This document shows positions 38,525 through 48,954 of a stretch of DNA of 64,000 nucleotides, piece by piece. The position numbers and the translations under genes are program-made. The stretch comes from Candidatus Thiothrix anitrata (GTDB lineage Bacteria; Pseudomonadota; Gammaproteobacteria; Thiotrichales; Thiotrichaceae): the NCBI RefSeq assembly GCF_017901155.1, contig NZ_CP072800.1, positions 2,383,283 to 2,447,282 of the forward strand, given 5' to 3'. The notes under the pieces are model-generated. The model had not been told where the DNA came from, did no database searches, and was given only the letters and a program-made list of their open reading frames with translations. Within the stretch, counting starts at the first letter, position 1. Each line of letters starts with the position of its first letter.

Positions 38525-39186
38525 TGTTTACCGGAATCATCGAAGCCATCGGCACTATCCGCGATATGCAACCCAAAGGTGGCGACCTGCGTTTAACTCT
38601 TGCTGTCGGCAAGTTAGACATGAGCGACGTAGCCCTTGGCGACAGTATCGCGGTCAATGGCGTATGCCTGACGGCTATTGCCTTCGACAGCAGCAGCTTT
38701 AGTGCTGACGTTTCGCGCGAAACCTTGTCGTTAACCAGCCTTGGTAATCTCAGTCGGGGTTCTAAGGTGAATCTGGAAAAAGCCTTGACCCTGCAAACTC
38801 GCCTCGGTGGGCATTTAGTCAGCGGTCACGTCGACGGTTTGGGTGAGGTGGTGAGTCGTCATGATGACGGGCGTTCGGTGCGTTTTACGATTCGCGCCCC
38901 GGATGCATTAGCCAAATACATTGCTGCGAAGGGTTCGATTACCGTGGATGGCACGAGCCTTACCGTCAATAAGGTCGATGGCAGTAACTTTGAACTCAAT
39001 ATTGTGCCGCACACCCTTGATGAAACTATTATCGCCGATTACCGCAGTGGCTCAAAAGTGAATCTGGAAGTGGACGTGATTGCGCGTTACCTTGAGCGGT
39101 TATTGCTGGGCGAAAAAGCCGCGCACTCCACGGCAACCAGCGGTCTTACGGAAAGTTTTCTGGCTGAACACGGGTTTATTAAATGA
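38524..39186 (+). CDS. ribE: Riboflavin synthase alpha subunit
   Basis: The 220-residue product has two lumazine-binding barrels. The first starts [12 protein letters not shown] and the second has [14 protein letters not shown] with [14 protein letters not shown]; the internal duplication is clear. It makes riboflavin from two dimethylribityllumazines. It overlaps selD by four bases, although ribBA and ribH, often next, are not here. Confidence 0.96.
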   Translation: MFTGIIEAIGTIRDMQPKGGDLRLTLAVGKLDMSDVALGDSIAVNGVCLTAIAFDSSSFSADVSRETLSLTSLGNLSRGSKVNLEKALTLQTRLGGHLVSGHVDGLGEVVSRHDDGRSVRFTIRAPDALAKYIAAKGSITVDGTSLTVNKVDGSNFELNIVPHTLDETIIADYRSGSKVNLEVDVIARYLERLLLGEKAAHSTATSGLTESFLAEHGFIK

Positions 39187-40226
39187 ACAACGCTCCTATT
39201 CGCATGACTGAATACAGCCACGGCTCCGGTTGTGGTTGCAAAATCGCCCCGGCAGTATTGGATGTCATTTTGCACAGCGCGTTACCCCCGGATGTGTGCG
39301 ATGCATTGCTGGTCGGGAACAGTTCGCGCGACGATGCAGCCGTGTACGATTTGGGCAATGGCACGGCGGTGATTAGCACTACCGATTTTTTCATGCCGAT
39401 TGTGGATGACCCGTTTACGTTTGGGCGGATTGCGGCAACCAATGCGATTAGCGATATTTACGCAATGGGTGGCAAACCGCTGATGGCGATTGCGATTTTT
39501 GGCTGGCCTTTGGATAAATTGCCGCCAGAAGTCGGGCGTGAAGTGGTCGAAGGCGGGCGTAAAGCGTGTCAGGATGCGGGCATTCCATTAGCCGGTGGGC
39601 ATAGCATTGACGCACCCGAACCGATTTTCGGTTTAGCTGTGACGGGCATTGTGCCAACCGTGCACCTTAAGCAAAACAGCACAGCCACCGCTGGTTGCCA
39701 ATTGTATTTAACCAAACCGTTGGGCATTGGTATTTTGACCACGGCGCAAAAACGCAAAGTATTATTACCCGAACACAGCAACCTTGCGATTGAGGTGATG
39801 TGCCAGATGAACTCACTGGGTGCGGAACTGGGGCAGTTGTCCGGGGTAACTGCATTAACGGATGTGACGGGCTTTGGTTTGGGCGGGCATTTGCGCGAAA
39901 TGTGCGAAGGCAGCCAGTTGCAGGCAGTGATTCAGTTCGATCAAGTGCCGGTGTTGCCGCATATTCCGCAATATTTGGAGCTGGATTGCTCACCGGGTGG
40001 GGCAAAGCGCAATTTTGACAGTTACGGTTATGCCTTGGGTGCGATGACTGAGCGGCAACGTCAGATTATGTGTGACCCACAAACCAGTGGTGGTTTATTG
40101 GTGGCAGTGGAACCGGCAGGGGAGGCGGCATTTTTGCAAGTGTGCGCCGCTGCGGGGATGATGCTGCAACCGATCGGTTATTTGCGTGCGCCAATCGCGG
40201 GTGAAGCCTTGATCACGGTAGTTTAA
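39183..40226 (+). CDS. selD: Selenide, water dikinase
   Basis: The 347-residue enzyme makes selenophosphate from selenide and ATP. The active-site loop is [12 protein letters not shown] (residues about 13-24) with Cys, not selenocysteine, at the reactive place. [13 protein letters not shown] and [14 protein letters not shown] are also typical. It is followed by selU three bases downstream, so the selenophosphate most likely serves tRNA selenation. No selA, selB or selC gene is seen in the window. Confidence 0.96.
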   Translation: MNNAPIRMTEYSHGSGCGCKIAPAVLDVILHSALPPDVCDALLVGNSSRDDAAVYDLGNGTAVISTTDFFMPIVDDPFTFGRIAATNAISDIYAMGGKPLMAIAIFGWPLDKLPPEVGREVVEGGRKACQDAGIPLAGGHSIDAPEPIFGLAVTGIVPTVHLKQNSTATAGCQLYLTKPLGIGILTTAQKRKVLLPEHSNLAIEVMCQMNSLGAELGQLSGVTALTDVTGFGLGGHLREMCEGSQLQAVIQFDQVPVLPHIPQYLELDCSPGGAKRNFDSYGYALGAMTERQRQIMCDPQTSGGLLVAVEPAGEAAFLQVCAAAGMMLQPIGYLRAPIAGEALITVV

Positions 40227-40228
40227 GC

Positions 40229-41350
40229 ATGTTGAAAACCCGCCAAGATTTGCCCTTAATCGACGACTTGCAAGCGTTGTTTTTGCGTGATGTGCCGCTG
40301 CTGGATGTGCGTGCGCCCGTCGAATTCCATGAAGGGGCATTTCCCACTGCGCAAAATCACCCGTTAATGGATGACGCAGACCGGGTGGCGATTGGCACGC
40401 GCTATAAGCAACAAGGGCAGGACGCAGCGATTGCATTGGGTTTGCAGCGTGTCAGTGGCGAGGTAAAAGCACAGCGGGTGGTGGCGTGGGAACAATTCGT
40501 GCGGGAACATCCTGAGGGGGTGTTGTACTGTTTTCGTGGTGGTTTGCGTTCGCGGATTTCACAGCAATGGTTATTTGAGCAAACTGGCTTGCATTACCCG
40601 CGTGTCAAAGGTGGCTATAAAGCGATGCGGCGGTTTTTGCTGAATCAGCTTGAAACCCTACCGGCAACCTTGCAACCTGTGGTGTTGAGCGGGCGTACCG
40701 GCTCTGGTAAAACCCGTTTTTTGCAAACCTTGCAACGTACTGTGGATTTGGAAGGCTTAGCCAATCACCGTGGCTCTGCTTTTGGGGGGCAACCGACCCC
40801 GCAACCGAGTCAAATCAGTTTTGAAAACGCGCTGGCGATTCAATTATTGCGTGCGTTGCAAACCCAATCCGCGCTGTTATTTGAAGATGAAAGTCGCATG
40901 ATTGGCTCATTGCATTTACCAGAAACGTTTTTCACGCGCTTGCAGGAAGCACCGTTGGTATTGATGCAGGTGGCGGATGCCGAACGCGTGGAAATCAGTT
41001 ACCAAGAATACGTGGTGGATACCAGCGCGGCTTTTACGGCGTTACATCACGGTGATGTGGAACGTGGGTTTGCGGCGTTTAGCGGGTATTTGTTAGGCAG
41101 TTTGGAAAAAATCCAGCGACGTTTGGGTGGCGTGCGCTATCAAGCGGTGTTGAAGATGATGCAGCAGGCGTTGGCGATACAGGCGCGTGACGGCACGACG
41201 CAGGCGCATTACGACTGGGTGTGGCTGATTTTGCTGGACTATTACGATCCGATGTACGACTACCAGATCAGCAAAAAGCAGGAACGTCTGGTGTTCAGTG
41301 GTTCACCTGCTGAAGTGCGTGATTACCTCTGCCAAGTGGGGATTGTGTAA
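40229..41350 (+). CDS. selU: tRNA 2-selenouridine synthase
   Basis: The 373-residue protein (also called MnmH or YbbB) has an N-terminal rhodanese domain with the Cys in VLYCFRGGLRSR (about residue 97). A P-loop domain follows with VLSGRTGSGKTRFLQ. It replaces sulfur by selenium in the wobble 2-thiouridine of several tRNAs via a geranylated intermediate. It is adjacent to selD, which supplies selenophosphate. Confidence 0.95.
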   Translation: MLKTRQDLPLIDDLQALFLRDVPLLDVRAPVEFHEGAFPTAQNHPLMDDADRVAIGTRYKQQGQDAAIALGLQRVSGEVKAQRVVAWEQFVREHPEGVLYCFRGGLRSRISQQWLFEQTGLHYPRVKGGYKAMRRFLLNQLETLPATLQPVVLSGRTGSGKTRFLQTLQRTVDLEGLANHRGSAFGGQPTPQPSQISFENALAIQLLRALQTQSALLFEDESRMIGSLHLPETFFTRLQEAPLVLMQVADAERVEISYQEYVVDTSAAFTALHHGDVERGFAAFSGYLLGSLEKIQRRLGGVRYQAVLKMMQQALAIQARDGTTQAHYDWVWLILLDYYDPMYDYQISKKQERLVFSGSPAEVRDYLCQVGIV

Positions 41351-41355
41351 TCAAC

Positions 41356-41724
41356 TTAGCCAAGCGCGGTGGTTGAAACTTCGTCGAGTACATGGTGTAA
41401 ATGGTTGGAAATTTGTTCCAGTACCACATCATTACGGGTCAAAATCGCAATCAATGCATCGGGGCTGACGCGGCTCAATAAAATATTGCCGTGTGCGCAA
41501 CGTAATTCCACATGATCTAAGGTATCGGTGAACAGGTTTTTGGTGGCGTATTCGCCCCATGTTAATACTGCCGCACTGAGTGCGCTGGCATAATCAGGGT
41601 CAATCCCCGGCATAGGGTCTTGAAATAACGTTAAACCGGTATTGGAAATAATCGCGGAAGCCTCAATCCCTTGATGCTGCCGGTTTAAATCGCTAAAAAT
41701 TTTAGCTAAATTCATTGATGGCAT
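41356..41724 (-). CDS. Roadblock/LC7-like protein
   Basis: The 122-residue protein fits the roadblock/LC7 fold: an N-terminal helix (FSDLNRQHQGIEASAIIS), then PGIDPDYASALSAAVLTWGEYA and HVELRCAHGNILLSRVSPDALI. Bacterial members usually work with small Ras-like GTPases such as MglA in polarity or motility. No GTPase gene is adjacent. It converges with selU and is followed by a spacer of 160 bases to the next gene. Confidence 0.65.
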   Translation of the reverse strand: MPSMNLAKIFSDLNRQHQGIEASAIISNTGLTLFQDPMPGIDPDYASALSAAVLTWGEYATKNLFTDTLDHVELRCAHGNILLSRVSPDALIAILTRNDVVLEQISNHLHHVLDEVSTTALG

Positions 41725-41883
41725 TTGATTCGTCCCTGTTGGTTTTATTGGCGAGTGACTTTATTATAGTTCGCTATTTGGTATCTGTAGTTAATAGTTT
41801 TTTAAATGTGCAGAAGGTTATTTTATTTTTAAAATAACCGATACTATTCAGGTTTTTAACGATAAACGGTATGTGATTTTCCT

Positions 41884-42630
41884 ATGTCACTCATAAAAAC
41901 ACTCTACACGGCAACGGATGAACTGAGTGATATTATTGTCACCGACGATGGCGAATGTCGCGTGCTTGGTTTTTGCCCCAATGATGAACAAAGCCGTTGC
42001 CTGAAAGCCGCGCCACACGTGTTGCAATACGAATACACTCAAGCGATGTTGCTGGTATTGTTGTTTTGCCAGCCCCGGCGCGTATTGGTATTGGGTATGG
42101 GCGGCGGCAGTTTGGTCACAGCCTTGCACCACCATATACCGGGTATTCAAATTACGGCGGTGGAATTACGGGCGCAAGTTATTGAAGTGGCATACCGTTT
42201 TTTTCAGATGCCGCGCAGCAAACGAGTGCAGGTGATTCAGCAAGATGCTGATCAGTTTTTAGATTCGGCAGATTTACGCAAACCCGATGTGATTTTCGCC
42301 GACTTGTACCACGGCACGGGGGTGGACGAGGTGCAGTTACGCGATGATTTTATTGCACGGTGTGCGGCGTTACTCAAGGACGACGGCTGGTTGGTGCTCA
42401 ATTGCTGGAATGAACACCGCGAAGACATACGGCTACGCGATGCATTACGCGCTCATTTTACCGACATCCGCACCGTGATGACCAGTAGTCGTAACTGGGT
42501 GATTCTTGCGGGTAAAGCGCAGGACTGGCAAACCAACGGTGCGCTAAAAGACACCGCGTTTAAGTTAAGTGCGTCGCTGGGGTTTCCGCTATTACGCCAT
42601 TTAGGGCGAATGCGCGGTTTGGGCGAATAG
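41884..42630 (+). CDS. Spermidine-synthase-like SAM-binding protein
   Basis: The 248-residue protein has the Rossmann core of spermidine synthases: RRVLVLGMGGGSLVTALHHHIPG, ITAVELRAQVIEVA, and VIQQDADQFL with VIFADLYHGTG. It lacks the complete catalytic set of a true SpeE (the Asp-rich gatekeeper region is different) and is shorter. It could be a methyltransferase or aminopropyltransferase of unknown substrate. It converges with selO, two bases between stops. Confidence 0.7.
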   Translation: MSLIKTLYTATDELSDIIVTDDGECRVLGFCPNDEQSRCLKAAPHVLQYEYTQAMLLVLLFCQPRRVLVLGMGGGSLVTALHHHIPGIQITAVELRAQVIEVAYRFFQMPRSKRVQVIQQDADQFLDSADLRKPDVIFADLYHGTGVDEVQLRDDFIARCAALLKDDGWLVLNCWNEHREDIRLRDALRAHFTDIRTVMTSSRNWVILAGKAQDWQTNGALKDTAFKLSASLGFPLLRHLGRMRGLGE

Positions 42631-42632
42631 CC

Positions 42633-44192
42633 TCACGAGCTACACGATAGCATTGAACAGCCCGCCTTATGTCGCGCCCATTCCGGGCGTTTTTCCGCAA
42701 AGTGTGCATAAGCAGGTTGTTCGTCATAAGGGTGGCGCAATGCATCCAGCAACGCCAGAATCTGCGAATTATCCCCATCGGTAGTCGCATCAATCGCTTG
42801 TTGCGCGAGGTAATTGCGCAATACAAAGCGCGGATTGACCGCATTCATGCGGGTGCGGCGAGTCTGATCGCTTAAGCCATCTTGCTGTAAACGTGCTACA
42901 TAAAGTTGCAGCCAAGCCTCCCACGTACCACGTTGTTGTGCGAATAATTCAGGGCGGTAAAACGCGCTGTCTAACACTGTCAAGTCGGGTCGTTCTAGCT
43001 CAATTTCAGCCAATTCACGGAAAAACAAGGTCATGTCGACTTCGGATTTATGCAGTAATTCAAAGGCTTGATTGATCCAAGGCGCATCTGCGTCCGATAA
43101 CGTCACAATGCCAAATTTTGCCGCGAGCATTTCGCCAAAAGTTTCGGTGTAAGTATCCGCGTAAGCTTGTAAACCTGCCTGTAATGCCGTCGCATCTTTC
43201 ATCAGCGGCATAAGCGCATCGCTTAAGCGTGCGAGATTCCAATGCCCGATGTACGGCTGTTGCCCGTAGGTGTAGCGTTTACCGTGTTCATCGGTGGTGT
43301 TGGGTGTCCACATCGGGTCGTAATCTTCCAGCCAACCGTAAGGCCCGTAGTCAATGGTTAACCCCAAAATCGACATATTGTCGGTATTCATTACCCCATG
43401 CACAAAACCGACCCGCATCCAGTGCGCAATCATAATTGCGGTGCGACGACAGACTTCTAAAAACCACTGAGCACGTTTGTCGTCGGTATCACCTTGCAGC
43501 TCGGGGTAATCCCGCGCAATCGTGAAATCCACCAATTGCGCCAATAGTCCCAAATCGCCGCGCTGTGCGGGTAATTCAAAATTGCCGAAACGGATAAACG
43601 ACGGCGCGACCCGGCACACAATTGCTCCCGGTTCGAGCGCGGGGTTGCCATCATAAAGCATATCGCGCATGACCTTATCGCCCGTGGTGACCAGACTTAA
43701 GGCGCGGGTAGTCGGAACGCCAAGGTGAAACATGGCTTCACTGCACAAAAACTCACGCACGGAAGAGCGCAATACTGCCCGCCCATCTGCACGGCGCGAA
43801 TACGGCGTTTGTCCCGCACCTTTGAGTTGCAATTCCCAACGTTGCCCAGCCGCGTTTACGCTTTCCCCCAAAGACATGGCGCGTCCATCGCCCAATTGCC
43901 CTGCCCAGTTGCCGAATTGATGCCCACCGTAGCACGCCGCATAAGGTTGCATTCCTTCCAGCAAAGCGTTACCGCCGAATATTTGCGCAATACGCGGATC
44001 ACTCATGTCCTCGGCCTGCCAGCCCAGCAATGCGGCGACTTCGGGCGAATAGGCGAGTAAACGCGGGTCGGCGACAGGCGTGGGGGTAACGCTTGACCAC
44101 AATGCGTGATGCACTTGGCGTGAACACTGAGTATTGTCGGTATCACCGGGGAGTTCACGCACAAAGCGGTTATCAAAAGTCAGGGGGTGCAT
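42633..44192 (-). CDS. selO: Protein adenylyltransferase SelO (YdiU)
   Basis: The 519-residue protein is a pseudokinase-fold enzyme that transfers AMP to proteins. [41 protein letters not shown] and the region of [15 protein letters not shown] are diagnostic. The C-terminus ends LSCSS, the position where animal SelO carries selenocysteine; here it is Cys. It converges with the spermidine-synthase-like gene and is divergent from the helicase fusion. Confidence 0.93.
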   Translation of the reverse strand: MHPLTFDNRFVRELPGDTDNTQCSRQVHHALWSSVTPTPVADPRLLAYSPEVAALLGWQAEDMSDPRIAQIFGGNALLEGMQPYAACYGGHQFGNWAGQLGDGRAMSLGESVNAAGQRWELQLKGAGQTPYSRRADGRAVLRSSVREFLCSEAMFHLGVPTTRALSLVTTGDKVMRDMLYDGNPALEPGAIVCRVAPSFIRFGNFELPAQRGDLGLLAQLVDFTIARDYPELQGDTDDKRAQWFLEVCRRTAIMIAHWMRVGFVHGVMNTDNMSILGLTIDYGPYGWLEDYDPMWTPNTTDEHGKRYTYGQQPYIGHWNLARLSDALMPLMKDATALQAGLQAYADTYTETFGEMLAAKFGIVTLSDADAPWINQAFELLHKSEVDMTLFFRELAEIELERPDLTVLDSAFYRPELFAQQRGTWEAWLQLYVARLQQDGLSDQTRRTRMNAVNPRFVLRNYLAQQAIDATTDGDNSQILALLDALRHPYDEQPAYAHFAEKRPEWARHKAGCSMLSCSS

Positions 44193-44356
44193 AAGGTTTC
44201 CTGTAGCTAATCTGGGTTAAGCAAACCAGATAAGCCACACGATGTCGAGAAAGCTTACCTATTGAACTCAATAAGTCGCTAAACGGTCTTGCCTTCATGG
44301 AACAAGGTCGTTAACCTCAGTGCGCTGTTGGGTGAACTATTGCTGAGTACGATTGA

Positions 44357-47245
44357 ATGCAAGTCTTGCTTTATAACGAATTAAATCCGCAAGCGATTCA
44401 GGGTTTTGCTAAATGGCAGAAACTCATGGAAGCGGATAATTTAAAATCCGCCGATGTCAAAAAGATCGGTGATAATCTGTATCGGGCACGATTAAATCGC
44501 ACCGATCGTTTATTACTGGCATTTCATCATTATCAGGGGCAGCGTTACGCGCTAGTGCTGGAATACCTGAAAAATCACGATTATGCTGGTTCCCGGTTTT
44601 TACGCGGTGTGGCGCAACTTGATGAAGAGGCGATTCCGTTACTGGAGAGCGTGCCGGAGGATGTGCCTGCGTTGGCGTATGTGAATCCGCAGTACCCACG
44701 GTTTAACTTGCTCGACAAAATCATTGCGTTTGATGATGTGCAACAGGCGATTTATCAACTGACTCCGCCGTTGGTAATTATTGGCTCGGCAGGTAGTGGT
44801 AAAACTGCACTGACCTTAGAAAAGATGAAAGCGGTGGCGGGGGATGTGTTGTATGTAACGCTCTCGACGTATTTGGTGCGTAATGCGCGGGATTTGTATT
44901 ACGCGCACGCTTACGATAATCCGCAGCAGCAGGTGGATTTTTTATCGTTTCAGGAGTTTTTGGAAAGCATTCAGATTCCGGTGGGAAAACCGATTGATTT
45001 TCACACGTTTGCGGCGTGGTTTGCGCGGCAACCGCGTTCGGCGATAAAAGACGCACACAAGTTATTTGAAGAGTTTAAAGGGGTGATTACTGGGCCATCG
45101 GTCAATACGGCATATTTGAGCCGGGAGCAATACCTGAATTTGGGGGTTAAACAGTCGATCTTTTTGGAAGAAGAACGTGCGGCAGTTTATGCTATTTTCA
45201 GTAGCTATTTGAGCTTTTTGCAGGAAAGTGGGTATTACGATAGCAATATCGTTAGCCATCAATACGTGACGTATAGCAGCCCACGTTACGATTTTGTGGT
45301 GGTGGATGAAGTTCAGGATTTAACCAATAGCCAGCTTTATTTAATTCTCAAAGCTTTACGTGAGCCGCGTGGGTTTTTATTGTGCGGCGATGCCAATCAA
45401 ATTGTTCACCCCAACTTTTTTTCATGGAGCAAGGTTAAAAGCCTGTTTTACCAAGAAATGCCGGGGCAGGGTGAGGCGGAGTTGATCCGTATTTTGCACA
45501 CCAATTACCGTAATTCCCCGCAGGTAACGGCATTGGCAAACCGTTTATTGCTGTTAAAGCAGGCGCGGTTTGGCTCTATTGACCGCGAAAGCAATTATTT
45601 GGTGAATAGTAACGGGCATGTGCAGGGCAAAGTGGTGTTTTTGCAAGATCGCGACACTATCCGTCGTGAGTTAAACGCCAAGACCCGCACCTCAACGCGT
45701 TTTGCGGTGGTGGTCATGCACGAATCGCAAAAGCTGGAAGCGCAACAGCATTTTAATACGCCGCTGGTGTTTTCGATCCAAGAAGCCAAGGGTTTGGAGT
45801 ACGACAATATTATCTTGTACAACTTTCTCAGTGCCGAAGCTAAGCGATATCGGGATGTGTGCGAGGGGGTTAATCCAGCCGATTTGCAAGGTGAGTTAAA
45901 TTATGCGCGGGCAAAGAGTAAAACGGATAAGTCATTAGAAACATACAAGTTTTATGTCAATGCTTTGTACGTGGCGTTAACCCGTGCGGTACGTGATCTG
46001 TATTGGATTGAAGCCGATCCGCAGCAGCGTTTATTGGGTTTGCTAGGTTTGGAGCAAGCTCAGGAAACCTTGAATATGGAAAATCAGGGTTCAAGCTTGG
46101 AGGATTGGCAGCGTGAAGCCCATAAGCTGAGCCTACAAGGTAAACAGGAACAGGCGGAGCGGATTCGGCGCGAAATTTTGCAACAGCAAACACCCAAGTG
46201 GACGGTCTATCAGGGTGAGGCTTTGCAGCAGTTACACCAGCAGGCCATTTATGGCAATGACAAAAAAGCCCGCTTGCTTGCTTTTGAAATAGCTGTGGTG
46301 CATGAAGATGCCGAATGGTTGCGGGATTTGTCATTGGTGGATTTCAAACCTGCACGTCACCCGGAAAACGCAGTTAAATTGCTGCAACAGAAGCATTATC
46401 TGGCATATCAGGCAAAAAACCCGCAAGCATTACGCCAGCAACTTCAGCAGTTTGGGGTGGATTTCCGTAATACTTTTAACCAAACGCCGTTAATGGCGGC
46501 AGCATGGTTGGGCAATGCAACTTTGGTGGAGGAGTTACTGGAGCGTGGTGCGGATACCGACCTGATCAATAGCCAAGGTTTAACCGCATTTCAGGTGGCA
46601 TTGCAGCAGGCGAGTAAAGATGAAAAGTATGCCAAACAAGTGTTGGGGCGGGTATATACCGCGTTAGAACCGGATAGCATCAGTATTCAGGTGGATGGGC
46701 GTTTGCTCAAGTTGGATAAGCGCAGCATGGAGTTTTTCCTGCTGAACTTGTTGGTAGTGTTGTTTTATCGGGTGTTGCCGTTAAAAGTGATCAGGGGTGG
46801 CGGCTTCGGTACGCAAGAAGTGTTGGATGCGATTGCCCACTTCCCAGATTATGTTTTACCGAAAAATCGTAAACAACGCGCTTATTTATCGTCGATTTTG
46901 TCGAAAAATGAGATGTATCGCGAGGGAGCCTACAACTACAAATTGTTTTATCGGATACGTCAGGGGCATTACGTGTTTAACCCCACTTTGATGCTGCGGG
47001 TGCAAGGCGAATGGGTGAATATTTACCAATTATTACCATTGGATAAGCTCACTTATCGTGCACTTGAAATGGGTAACGGTTGGACGAAAAGCTACCAAGA
47101 GCAGTGGGATCAATTTATGGTGCGGATGCGCGAAGACCTGAGTCAGCGTTTGCAACAAGTACAGATAACAATGATGAATGAAACCTTGGCTAGCTTGAAA
47201 CTCATGTGTGAGGAAGGTTTGCAGCGTATGAACCATGACAATTGA
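44357..47245 (+). CDS. UvrD-type helicase fused to ankyrin repeats
   Basis: The 962-residue protein has four parts. Residues 1-80 resemble a small RelE/ParE-like fold (LYRARLNRTDRLLLAF, YALVLEYLKNHDY). An SF1 helicase follows, with Walker A IIGSAGSGKTALT (141-153), motif II VVVDEVQDLT (314-323), motif III LLCGDANQIVHP, motif IV-like LHTNYRNSP, motif V FSIQEAKGLEYDNII and motif VI NALYVALTRAVRDLY (535-549). Ankyrin repeats are at 695-760. An unrecognised domain occupies the last 180 residues. The function is unknown; a DNA-processing or defence role is possible. It overlaps rluA by eleven bases. Confidence 0.85.
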   Translation: MQVLLYNELNPQAIQGFAKWQKLMEADNLKSADVKKIGDNLYRARLNRTDRLLLAFHHYQGQRYALVLEYLKNHDYAGSRFLRGVAQLDEEAIPLLESVPEDVPALAYVNPQYPRFNLLDKIIAFDDVQQAIYQLTPPLVIIGSAGSGKTALTLEKMKAVAGDVLYVTLSTYLVRNARDLYYAHAYDNPQQQVDFLSFQEFLESIQIPVGKPIDFHTFAAWFARQPRSAIKDAHKLFEEFKGVITGPSVNTAYLSREQYLNLGVKQSIFLEEERAAVYAIFSSYLSFLQESGYYDSNIVSHQYVTYSSPRYDFVVVDEVQDLTNSQLYLILKALREPRGFLLCGDANQIVHPNFFSWSKVKSLFYQEMPGQGEAELIRILHTNYRNSPQVTALANRLLLLKQARFGSIDRESNYLVNSNGHVQGKVVFLQDRDTIRRELNAKTRTSTRFAVVVMHESQKLEAQQHFNTPLVFSIQEAKGLEYDNIILYNFLSAEAKRYRDVCEGVNPADLQGELNYARAKSKTDKSLETYKFYVNALYVALTRAVRDLYWIEADPQQRLLGLLGLEQAQETLNMENQGSSLEDWQREAHKLSLQGKQEQAERIRREILQQQTPKWTVYQGEALQQLHQQAIYGNDKKARLLAFEIAVVHEDAEWLRDLSLVDFKPARHPENAVKLLQQKHYLAYQAKNPQALRQQLQQFGVDFRNTFNQTPLMAAAWLGNATLVEELLERGADTDLINSQGLTAFQVALQQASKDEKYAKQVLGRVYTALEPDSISIQVDGRLLKLDKRSMEFFLLNLLVVLFYRVLPLKVIRGGGFGTQEVLDAIAHFPDYVLPKNRKQRAYLSSILSKNEMYREGAYNYKLFYRIRQGHYVFNPTLMLRVQGEWVNIYQLLPLDKLTYRALEMGNGWTKSYQEQWDQFMVRMREDLSQRLQQVQITMMNETLASLKLMCEEGLQRMNHDN

Positions 47246-47864
47246 GCTTTTGCATGTCGATGATGCGCTGCTGGTGGTGGAAAAACCAGCGGGGTTGTTG
47301 TCCGTTCCCGGTCGGGGTGAAGATAAGCAGGATTGTTTGATTAGTCGGGTGCAGGTGGATTTCCCGGATGCGTTGATTGTGCATCGTTTGGACATGGGCA
47401 CGTCGGGTTTGATGGTGTTGGCGCGGGGTAAAGCGATGGAGCGGGCGTTAAGCATCGCGTTTCAGCAACGCCAAGTGCATAAATGTTATCAGGCGGTGGT
47501 GAGCGGTTGCTTGCAGCCGTTGAGTGGGGAGGTCAATTTACCGCTGATTACCGATTGGCCGAATCGCCCGCGTCAGATGGTGTGTTTTGAGCGTGGTAAA
47601 GCCTCATGTACTCGTTATCAAGTGCTGAATTATGATGCGCCGAGTGATACCACGCGAGTGGCATTAGAGCCAGTGACCGGGCGCACCCATCAATTGCGGG
47701 TGCATTTGCAAGCATTGCAGCACCCGATTTTGGGGGATGAGTTGTACGCGAGTGCAGCGGTTTGCGCCCAAGCCCCGCGTTTGTTGTTGCACGCTAGTCA
47801 GATTCGTTTGCCGCACCCGTTGACGGGCGCGATGCTTTCGGTCAATAGTGCTGTCCCGTTTTAA
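47235..47864 (+). CDS. rluA: 23S rRNA/tRNA pseudouridine synthase RluA
   Basis: The 209-residue enzyme has the RluA catalytic motif VHRLDMGTSGLMVLA (Asp near residue 56). It also has KPAGLLSVPGR, LPLITDWPNRPRQ and VTGRTHQLRVHLQAL. The near-identical arrangement to E. coli RluA (uridine 746 of 23S rRNA and uridine 32 of tRNA) makes this more likely than other family members. It starts inside the helicase gene and ends 21 bases before murB. Confidence 0.92.
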   Translation: MTIELLHVDDALLVVEKPAGLLSVPGRGEDKQDCLISRVQVDFPDALIVHRLDMGTSGLMVLARGKAMERALSIAFQQRQVHKCYQAVVSGCLQPLSGEVNLPLITDWPNRPRQMVCFERGKASCTRYQVLNYDAPSDTTRVALEPVTGRTHQLRVHLQALQHPILGDELYASAAVCAQAPRLLLHASQIRLPHPLTGAMLSVNSAVPF

Positions 47865-47885
47865 CTGCATGACCTAACTACTTTT

Positions 47886-48896
47886 ATGCAAATTCGTGAA
47901 AATGTCAGCCTGAAAGCTTTGAATACCTTCGGTTTGGAGGCAAAAGCGCGTTATTTTTGTGTATTACGCAAACTCGGTGGGGTGCGCAGTATTATGCAGT
48001 GGGCGGCGCAACACCCTGATTTACCCATGATGTTTTTGGGTGGTGGCAGTAATTTGCTGTTGGTGGATGATTTTCCGGGCTTGATGGTGCATGTGCGTTT
48101 ATTGCGGCGTGAAGTGCTGGGGCAGGATCAGGATTACGTTTATGTACGTGGTGCGGCGGGTGAAAATTGGCACGACTTTGTGCGCTGGACGATTGAGCAG
48201 GGTTTTGCAGGTTTGGAGAATTTATCGCTGATTCCGGGAACGGTGGGCGCGGCTCCGATGCAAAATATTGGTGCGTATGGGGTCGAAGCGAAAGATTGCA
48301 TTTATGAAGTGCAGGCGTTGGATTGGCGCACGGGGGAAATCCGTGAATTCAGTCAAGCGGAATGTCAGTTTGGCTATCGCGATAGTTATTTTAAATCAGT
48401 CGAGCCGGGGCGGTGGTTAATTGTGACGGTGGTGTTTCGTTTGCCACATCAGCCGCAGTGGAAAATGGATTATGCCGGGGTACGCGAACAGCTTGAAGGC
48501 AAAACGCTGAATGCACGTGTCATCAGTGATGCGATTATGCACATTCGGCGCAGCAAGCTCCCTGATCCGGCGGAAATCGGTAACGCGGGCAGCTTTTTCA
48601 AGAATCCGGTGGTATCGCCACTGCAATGGGCGAATTTACAAGCACAATACCCTGCTATTCCCGGTTGGACGCACGGCGAGGGTGTGAAATTATCCGCTGG
48701 TTGGCTGATTGATCAATGTGGTTGGAAAGGGCAGCGCGAAGGTGACGCAGGTACTTACAGCAAGCACGCATTGGTGTTGGTGAATCACGGTAATGCGACA
48801 GGCCAGCAGGTTTGGGCGTTTGCACAGAAGATTATGGCTTCGGTACAGGAAAAGTTTGGGGTTGGGCTAGAAGCGGAACCTAATATAATTTTCTGA
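47886..48896 (+). CDS. murB: UDP-N-acetylmuramate dehydrogenase
   Basis: The 336-residue FAD enzyme makes UDP-MurNAc for peptidoglycan. NVSLKALNTFGLEAKARYF, MFLGGGSNLLLVDDFPG, LIPGTVGAAPMQNIGAYGVE, FGYRDSYFK (catalytic Tyr region), and GNAGSFFKNPVV (Ser for proton transfer) are all present. The insertion pattern is type I as in E. coli. It precedes the giant protein gene by about 100 bases. Confidence 0.97.
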   Translation: MQIRENVSLKALNTFGLEAKARYFCVLRKLGGVRSIMQWAAQHPDLPMMFLGGGSNLLLVDDFPGLMVHVRLLRREVLGQDQDYVYVRGAAGENWHDFVRWTIEQGFAGLENLSLIPGTVGAAPMQNIGAYGVEAKDCIYEVQALDWRTGEIREFSQAECQFGYRDSYFKSVEPGRWLIVTVVFRLPHQPQWKMDYAGVREQLEGKTLNARVISDAIMHIRRSKLPDPAEIGNAGSFFKNPVVSPLQWANLQAQYPAIPGWTHGEGVKLSAGWLIDQCGWKGQREGDAGTYSKHALVLVNHGNATGQQVWAFAQKIMASVQEKFGVGLEAEPNIIF

Positions 48897-48954
48897 TGAA
48901 TGGCAGGTTAATAGCGCATAAACGGCTAGCTTCCTGCGCTGCACCACGGTAAAA

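Noticed and set aside
44260-44273. Palindrome TATTGA-AC-TCAATA between selO and the helicase gene
   Set aside because: Short, AT-rich and expected by chance; no link to a known operator.
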